Source: Nonlabens sp. YIK11 (lineage in GTDB: Bacteria; Bacteroidota; Bacteroidia; Flavobacteriales; Flavobacteriaceae). From it: a stretch of 64,000 nt of DNA. Shown piece after piece: positions 58,877 to 64,000 of the stretch (position 1 is its first letter; the number at the start of each line of letters is the position of its first letter). Below the pieces are notes generated by a model, which was not told the DNA's origin, searched no databases, and saw nothing but the letters and a program-made list of their open reading frames with translations. The stretch is from assembly GCF_001413925.1 (NCBI RefSeq), contig NZ_LBMJ01000001.1, positions 124,001-188,000 of the forward strand, in the 5' to 3' direction. Position numbers and translations under genes: made by a program.

Positions 58877-59181
58877 GATAGTTGTTTTAAGTGATTAATT
58901 ATGACCCTAATTTACTGCTATGTGGGTTGTTTCGTACGTCGTTTGGGATTGGTTTGGCTTAAGTTTAGGCCGCTATTAACGATTGTGTAAAGCAACTATT
59001 CAAATACGTTAAGATATTAACGATGTACGTTTGAGAGCGACATGATTATTCCTGTCTATAGAAACTGACACAAAAACGACTCAAAAAACACGGTTTTTCT
59101 GTTTCAACTTTTCATTCCTCATTTTTGTAAAAAGCATACCCGTCTTTAGAAGCCTTTTTGAGGTTGGAAGAAGTTGAAATG

Positions 59182-59200
59182 ACGCTTTCGCGAAAGCGAA
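59182..59200. repeat. palindrome copy upstream of nrdB
   Basis: Exact core at 59184-59197 in the long nrdB leader. Confidence 0.95.
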
Positions 59201-59233
59201 AACCCCAAAATCATTTTAACACCCAACGAACTT

Positions 59234-59311
59234 ATGGGACTTTCAAGAGTAGGAATTAGCTTACTTATCGCTGTTTTTTTCAGTCTCAATCTGCTCTTAA
59301 ATCGATGTTAA
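59234..59311 (+). CDS. possible small hydrophobic peptide upstream of nrdB (25 aa)
   Basis: ATG at 59234, TAA at 59309. The product MGLSRVGISLLIAVFFSLN continues into LLLNRC, a single membrane-helix peptide. It lies in the nrdB leader. Either a small membrane peptide, an upstream frame that affects nrdB translation, or chance. No codon or conservation evidence is available here. Confidence 0.3.
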   Translation: MGLSRVGISLLIAVFFSLNLLLNRC

Positions 59312-59401
59312 TAACCATGTGGAGAACGTCCCAAGATTTCACTGAAAATTTCCCTGATCTATGACGACTTTTAAATTATTCAAGTCATTTAAAGTTTGCC
59401 C

Positions 59402-60676
59402 ATGGAAATCACTCACATCAGAAAGAGAGACTTCAGCGTTAAGCCGTTCGATCTCAACAACATAACAAATGCAGTATTTAAGGCGCTATCTGCCGTAAAT
59501 TCTGGAACCCAAGAAGACGCCCAAAACGTTGCCCTAGCGGTGTATAAAACCCTGATGAAAAGGAAGGATATCGATCCTAATTACATTCCTACCATCGAGC
59601 AGGTTCAAGACATCGTCGAGAATAAATTGATGGAAACTGAATTTCACGAGGCGGCAAAAGCTTACATCCTATATAGAAATCAACGCGCCATGGAGCGCAA
59701 GACGGATATTTTTGAGAAGCGCGTCAACTTGAAGCCTTACGAGTATCCACAACTATACGAATATGTGCCAGCGATACGTCATTCCTACTGGATCCATACG
59801 GAATATAATTTTACCAGCGACATCCAGGATTTCAAATCCAGATTGACACCGGTAGAACAAAGTGCCATCAAAAACACCATGCTGGCCATTTCACAAATTG
59901 AGGTAGCCGTAAAATCCTTCTGGGGTGATTTGTATCACCGTATGCCAAAACCAGAAATAGGCGCCGTAGGATCCACCTTTGCAGAAAGTGAAGTACGTCA
60001 TGCAGATGCCTACTCGCACCTTATCGAGATCCTGGGACTTAATGAAGAATTCAAGGCGTTAAAAAAGAAACCTGTGATCATGAAACGTGTGCAGTATCTG
60101 GAAACCGCGTTGCGCAATTCTAAAGCAGACGACAACCAGAGCTATGCAGAAGCTGTATTGCTTTTTAGCCTTTTCATTGAGCACGTATCCTTGTTCTCAC
60201 AGTTCTTGATCATCATGGGCTTTAACAAGCACAAGAACATGTTGAAGGGAATTTCCAATGTGGTAGAAGCTACCAGTAAGGAAGAGCAGATTCACGGTGA
60301 TTTTGGTATCGACTTGATCAGAATTCTACGTGACGAACAACCAGGCTGGTTTACAGAAGAATACCACGAGCGTATCCAGAACATGTGTAGAAGATCCTTT
60401 GAGGCAGAAAGCGCCCTTGTGGACTGGATCTTTGAAGAAGGAGAACTGGACTTCTTGCCTAAAGCCGTAGTCAACGAGTTTATCAAAAACAGATTCAACA
60501 ACTCGCTTGCCAGTATAGGTATCGAGAAAGTATTTGAAATTGACGAAGACCTCATCGCACAAACGGAATGGTTTGACGATGAAATTATTGCCACTAAACA
60601 TGGAGACTTCTTTGTGAAGCGATCCATCAACTATACCAAGAGAGCCCAAAGTGTAACCAAAGACGACCTATTTTAA
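59402..60676 (+). CDS. nrdB: class I ribonucleotide reductase small subunit with N-terminal ATP-cone
   Basis: Start at ATG 59402; an earlier in-frame TTG at 59396 would add only two residues. 424 residues. Residues 1-95 are an ATP-cone (ITHIRKRDFSVKPFDLNNITNAVFKAL), normally found on the large subunit. Then the ferritin-like radical domain: ligands in ISQIEVAVKSFWG, ESEVRHADAY (ExxH with Tyr four residues after His), IEHVSLFSQF and SKEEQIHGDFG. NrdB with an ATP-cone was studied in Leeuwenhoekiella blandensis, where ATP/dATP binding on NrdB controls activity and the metal centre is manganese; this is likely the same subclass but is not shown here. Stop is 2 bases before nrdA. Confidence 0.93.
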   Translation: MEITHIRKRDFSVKPFDLNNITNAVFKALSAVNSGTQEDAQNVALAVYKTLMKRKDIDPNYIPTIEQVQDIVENKLMETEFHEAAKAYILYRNQRAMERKTDIFEKRVNLKPYEYPQLYEYVPAIRHSYWIHTEYNFTSDIQDFKSRLTPVEQSAIKNTMLAISQIEVAVKSFWGDLYHRMPKPEIGAVGSTFAESEVRHADAYSHLIEILGLNEEFKALKKKPVIMKRVQYLETALRNSKADDNQSYAEAVLLFSLFIEHVSLFSQFLIIMGFNKHKNMLKGISNVVEATSKEEQIHGDFGIDLIRILRDEQPGWFTEEYHERIQNMCRRSFEAESALVDWIFEEGELDFLPKAVVNEFIKNRFNNSLASIGIEKVFEIDEDLIAQTEWFDDEIIATKHGDFFVKRSINYTKRAQSVTKDDLF

Positions 60677-60678
60677 TT

Positions 60679-62466
60679 ATGAAAGAACAGAATACCACGA
60701 CACAAGTAGAACAACAACAAAAGGTTGATGCCAACCAGAAGTTGGTTGACGCAAGAAAAGAAGCTCTCAACTCTGCAAAACCATCTAAGGAAGGTTTTGA
60801 ATGGTTGAACGAGAACAGCCGCAACTTTTTGGAAGCTGGATACCTAACACCTGGCGCAACACCAGAAGGGCGCATACGTGAAATAGCAGAGCGCGCCGAA
60901 GCTATCCTGAAAATTCCAGGCTATGCAGACAAGTTCTATGGTTACATGAGTGAAGGCTTTTACTCACTGGCATCACCAGTATGGTCTAACTTTGGTAAGC
61001 GTCGTGGCTTGCCCATCAGTTGTTTTGGTTCCCACATTGATGATGATATAGGTAATATTCTATATTCACAGTCGGAAGTTGGGATGATGTCAAAACTAGG
61101 TGGTGGTACCTCTGGTTACTTTGGTAAAATACGTCATCGCGGTGCTGCCATTAAAAATAATGGAGAGGCATCTGGAGCGGTTCATATCATGAGATTGTTT
61201 GAATCTATGGTAGATGTAGTAAGTCAGGGATCTGTACGTCGTGGACGTTTCTCTCCTTACCTACCTGTAGAACATCCAGACATCAATGAGTTCCTAGAAA
61301 TAGGAACTGAAGGAAATCCTATTCAGGAATTAACGCACGGTGTGACCGTGACTAATGAATGGATGGAGCAAATGATCGCCGGCGATGAGCAAAAGCGTAC
61401 CATCTGGGCACGTGTACTGCAGTCTCGTGGTGAGATGGGCTATCCATACATCTTCTTTACAGACAATGCCAACAACAACGCGGCAGATGTTTACCAGGAT
61501 AAAAAGATGCCAATCTATGCCAGCAACCTGTGTACAGAGATCATGTTGCCATCCAGCGATGAATACTCTTTCGTATGCGTGTTGTCCAGCATCAACCTTT
61601 TGCATTATGACAAGTGGAAGGACACAGACGCCGTAGAAACTATGGTATACTTCCTTGACGCTGTGATTACAGAGTTCTTGGAAAAACTGGAAGCATATCG
61701 TGACTCTGATAAGCTGGACGACCGTCAGACGTTCCTGTTTATGGAGCGTGCGTACAAGTTTGCAAAAGACAACCGTTCCCTAGGCTTAGGCGCTTTAGGA
61801 TGGCACTCTTTACTCCAGTCAAAAAGATTGGCATTCAACAGCCAGGAAGCCTTCAATTTAAACAGCGAGATCTTCAAGGCGCTTAAAGAAAAGAGTTACA
61901 AAGCGAGCGAGGAGTTAGCACAAAAATTCGGTGAGCCAGAATTGTTAAAAGGTTACGGCCGTAGAAACGCGACGCTTAATGCGATCGCTCCTACCACTTC
62001 TAGCGCATTTATCCTAGGCCAAGTATCCCAAGGTATCGAGCCTATCTGGTCCAATATTTATGTGAAGGACATTGCCAAAATCAAGACCACTATCAAGAAT
62101 CCATACTTAGTGGAATTGTTGGAAGAAAAGGGAATGAATACTCAAGAAGTGTGGCATGACATACGCAACCATGACGGTAGTGTGCAGCACCTGGATTTCT
62201 TGACAGAGAATGAAAAAGCCGTTTTCCAGACCTACAGTGAGCTGGACCAGATGGACATCATCTATCAGGCAGCAAACCGTCAGAATCACATTGACCAAGG
62301 TCAGTCCGTGAACATCATCGTTCATCCAGACATGGCTACTAAAGATGTGAACAAGATCCACATTACCGCATGGAAACTGGGATTGAAATCCCTTTATTAC
62401 CAGCACAGTATGAACGCCGCGCAGAAGTTCAAGCAAAAGAAAGAATGCGTGAGCTGCGAGGCGTAA
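60679..62466 (+). CDS. nrdA: class I ribonucleotide reductase large subunit without ATP-cone
   Basis: 595 residues, short for NrdA because no ATP-cone precedes the catalytic barrel. It begins with a Gln- and Lys-rich tail (MKEQNTTTQVEQQQK). Active-site residues are Cys in LPISCFGS, the ASNLCTEIMLPSS triad (Asn, Cys, Glu) and the second redox Cys in EYSFVCVLSS. The C-terminal CVSCEA provides the redox cysteine pair for thioredoxin. It reduces ribonucleoside diphosphates together with NrdB. Confidence 0.95.
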   Translation: MKEQNTTTQVEQQQKVDANQKLVDARKEALNSAKPSKEGFEWLNENSRNFLEAGYLTPGATPEGRIREIAERAEAILKIPGYADKFYGYMSEGFYSLASPVWSNFGKRRGLPISCFGSHIDDDIGNILYSQSEVGMMSKLGGGTSGYFGKIRHRGAAIKNNGEASGAVHIMRLFESMVDVVSQGSVRRGRFSPYLPVEHPDINEFLEIGTEGNPIQELTHGVTVTNEWMEQMIAGDEQKRTIWARVLQSRGEMGYPYIFFTDNANNNAADVYQDKKMPIYASNLCTEIMLPSSDEYSFVCVLSSINLLHYDKWKDTDAVETMVYFLDAVITEFLEKLEAYRDSDKLDDRQTFLFMERAYKFAKDNRSLGLGALGWHSLLQSKRLAFNSQEAFNLNSEIFKALKEKSYKASEELAQKFGEPELLKGYGRRNATLNAIAPTTSSAFILGQVSQGIEPIWSNIYVKDIAKIKTTIKNPYLVELLEEKGMNTQEVWHDIRNHDGSVQHLDFLTENEKAVFQTYSELDQMDIIYQAANRQNHIDQGQSVNIIVHPDMATKDVNKIHITAWKLGLKSLYYQHSMNAAQKFKQKKECVSCEA

Positions 62467-62476
62467 TGAAAATAAT

Positions 62477-62506
62477 AAAAAAGCACCTTTAAAAAGGTGC
62501 TTTTTA
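62477..62506 (+). terminator. terminator after nrdA
   Basis: AAAAAGCACCTTT pairs with AGGTGCTTTTT in an A- and T-flanked hairpin. Confidence 0.9.
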
Positions 62507-63134
62507 AAAAGTTAATGAAAATAGGATAGGGATTTAGTAACCAATTCTATTGACCAGTAATCTTTAAGGTTCTAAAAACATATATAGAGCAGCAAGTCGA
62601 ATTAGAATTTATCTCATTAATAAATATCTAAACATTCCAAAAGATTACTCTTAAACGTCGATGTCATCAGCATCGGCGTTTTTGGTTTGATAAATATAAG
62701 TTTAAATGTGTGAACTTTGAAAACTAGCTGAATTTTTTTATAGGTCAATTTCTAGTGTAAATAGGAGTTCGTGATTTTTACAATTGAACTTTTCTAGGGG
62801 CATGACTTCGCTCAGTGCGCCAGTCGCGCTTTTTATTTCAATCTCATACCGCGCTCGCGGCGCGTTAAAAGGATTTCCATTACTATCCCTCACGCAACAT
62901 AAAAAGTTGTCATGCTGAAACATCGATCATATCCTTTAAAAAATCGCATTATAATAACTTACTAAAAGGTCATTTAAACCAAGTTTAAATTACTGAAATA
63001 GAAAAAACAGAAGATCCTGAAACAAGTTCAGGATGACAAAAAGTTAAGGTTCTAATGATGCGTTGGTTACGCCCTAGTGATTATAATTTGATTGGTCTCG
63101 AATCTATTATCTTAAAGCGCAGCGGTCTTGGATC
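62507..63134. other. non-coding stretch with repeat-like elements
   Basis: Contains a hairpin AACGTCGATG/CATCGGCGTT with a T run (62654-62683), a GC-rich block CCGCG-CT-CGCGG (62849-62860) amid a REP-like sequence around 62790-62930, and the inverted repeat ATCCTGAA/TTCAGGAT (63014-63034) followed by GATGACA, which I recall as a dispersed intergenic element in flavobacteria. A 61-codon minus-strand frame at 62738-62923 overlaps these elements and is probably not a gene. Confidence 0.5.
63014..63034. repeat. inverted repeat of a dispersed-element type
   Basis: ATCCTGAA (63014-63021) with TTCAGGAT (63027-63034), then GATGACAAA; a related TTGTCATGCTGAAAC lies at about 62907. Looks like a mobile or REP-type unit rather than a terminator. 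Confidence 0.5.
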
Positions 63135-63707
63135 TTATTTATGTGATTTCATTTCCGCAATTTCTTCAAGTTCTGCGTACCACTTCTTACCGAATTTTCG
63201 CGTAAGCGATTCCTTCAAAAATTTATAGACAGGAACGCCCAGCTCTTCACCTAGCTCACAGGCGTCATCGCAAATTTGCCATTTATGATAATTCACCGCG
63301 GTGAAGTAAGTGTATTCCTGTAGGCGCACTGGATATAAGTGACAGGAAATAGGCTTATAAAATTGGGTAGCGCCATCACGATAAGCTGCCTCAATACCGC
63401 AAAGCGCGGTGCCATCATCTCTGAATGTGGCGTAAGCACATTCTTTATTGTTGACTAGAGGCGTTTCTAGTTCGCCATTTTCGCGCTCGATCCAGGTACC
63501 TTGGGATTCAATCGCTGTGATACCTTCTGGTCTTAGGTAAGGCTTGATCTTCTCATACTCTGCATCAAGGATGTCGAGCTCCTTTTGTTCCAGCGGTGCA
63601 CCAGCCTCGCCAGCGACGCAGCAAATGCCTTTGCAAGCTGTGAGGTTGCACACAAAATCCTTATCCAGAACATCATCAGACACGATGGTTTTCCCTAGCT
63701 GAAACAT
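63135..63707 (-). CDS. DUF3109 family Cys-rich protein
   Basis: 190 residues. Cysteines in DFVCNLTACKGICCVAGEAG near residue 20, CAYATFRDDGTALCGIE near 90, and ISCHLYPVRL plus WQICDDACELG later. These can bind an iron-sulphur cluster or metal. A variant palindrome near 63197 encodes LTRKFG near the C-terminus. Function unknown. It is followed by TrkH on the same strand. Confidence 0.88.
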   Translation of the reverse strand: MFQLGKTIVSDDVLDKDFVCNLTACKGICCVAGEAGAPLEQKELDILDAEYEKIKPYLRPEGITAIESQGTWIERENGELETPLVNNKECAYATFRDDGTALCGIEAAYRDGATQFYKPISCHLYPVRLQEYTYFTAVNYHKWQICDDACELGEELGVPVYKFLKESLTRKFGKKWYAELEEIAEMKSHK

Positions 63708-63805
63708 AAATCATTTATTGAGGTTGCAAAGATAACAGCTACTGGCCTACTCGCGTTAAGAAGCTAGAGAATCATTGGATAGCGTAAAATGGATAGGATC
63801 AATAT

Positions 63806-64000
63806 TTACCTATTCCTCCAGAAGAACGGAGTCAATAATATCAAAACGGTAAATAACTCCAGCCTTCCTATAAGCATTAAAAAGGCGCACCACCATTTCC
63901 CCAAATCAGGTAAACCGGCAAAGTTGTTAACGGGTGACAGATCCCCAAAAGCCGGACCTACGTTACCTAAACTACTAAGCGCTCCACCTATTGCCGTGTC
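63806..64000 (-). CDS. trkH: TrkH family potassium uptake protein (3' part)
   Basis: Only the last 64 codons are in the window; the reading frame runs to a TAA at 63808. The tail reads SSLGNVGPAFGD, then LSPVNNFAGLPDLGKWW, a run of hydrophobic residues and GRLELFTVLILLTPFFW, which is the conserved selectivity-filter-region ending of TrkH. It forms the K+-translocating subunit of Trk; the NAD-binding TrkA partner would be expected beside it. The N-terminal part lies beyond the right edge. Confidence 0.85.
   Translation of the reverse strand, partial: DTAIGGALSSLGNVGPAFGDLSPVNNFAGLPDLGKWWCAFLMLIGRLELFTVLILLTPFFWRNR

Larger units (their letters stand above)
58877..59401. other. long upstream region of nrdB
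   Basis: 525 bases. Contains an exact -7 box TACGTTTG at 59026-59033 about 370 bases before nrdB, a palindrome copy at 59184-59197, and a 25-codon frame at 59234-59311. No NrdR-type paired boxes or riboswitch were recognised. Confidence 0.45.

Noticed and set aside
62738..62923. 61-codon minus-strand frame in the nrdA-DUF3109 gap
   Set aside because: It overlaps the GC-rich repeat-like block and its middle is composed of repeat sequence; no family resemblance or start signal.

Overview
The window is a piece of a Bacteroidota chromosome, most probably a marine member of the Flavobacteriaceae. The signs are two SusC/SusD outer-membrane uptake pairs, a type IX secretion C-terminal sorting domain, promoter -7 boxes of the TAnnTTTG kind, weak Shine-Dalgarno signals, and a DnaE polymerase carrying its own proofreading exonuclease domain. 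A Nonlabens-like genus is my guess from memory of the AFAKA-encoding palindrome; it is not proven here.

Layout. 1-2630 (+): end of leuC, then leuD and leuB. 2749-11232 (-): a GapN-type aldehyde dehydrogenase and the branched-chain amino acid genes, transcribed ilvD-ilvB-ilvN-ilvC-ilvA. Upstream of ilvD lies an isoleucine-rich leader peptide followed by a terminator hairpin (11456-11563), which reads as a transcription attenuator. 11917-14654 (+): a secreted protein with an S74 chaperone domain, then metK behind a SAM-II-like riboswitch and a TATCTTTG promoter box. 14730-26092 (-): a long unidirectional gene set joining the arsenosugar genes (AhpD-like protein, arsS, arsM, TIGR04282-type glycosyltransferase) to a SusC/SusD pair, a sodium:solute symporter, a metallophosphoesterase, a secreted rhodanese and a 56-residue membrane protein. 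26530-48651: a maltose/alpha-glucan locus. On the minus strand are a LacI regulator, an MFS transporter, beta-phosphoglucomutase, a GH65 phosphorylase, a GH97 glucosidase and three GH13 enzymes. Divergent on the plus strand are SusC, SusD, SusE-like and a secreted GH13 enzyme with a T9SS domain. 48884-58876: small lipoprotein, DUF58 protein, quinone-oxidoreductase-like enzyme, two unknown proteins, thioredoxin, DNA polymerase III alpha and two tandem DUF2383 proteins. 59402-62466 (+): class I ribonucleotide reductase nrdB-nrdA with the ATP-cone on NrdB. 63135-64000 (-): a DUF3109 protein and the C-terminal end of TrkH.

One 14-base perfect palindrome, GCTTTCGCGAAAGC, occurs 18 times. Eight copies are intergenic and ten lie inside genes, where it reads as AFAKA, RFRES or SLSRK with no stop in any frame. 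Three signal peptides use it as their C-region. Two further copies are split by a second small palindrome, so these elements nest.

The most interesting candidates for undescribed biology are the coupling of arsenosugar synthesis to a dedicated SusCD/symporter/phosphoesterase/rhodanese set and the frame-neutral palindrome family. The ilv attenuator and the metK SAM-II riboswitch are new at this site but belong to known mechanisms. No rRNA, tRNA, CRISPR array, transposase or prophage was recognised.
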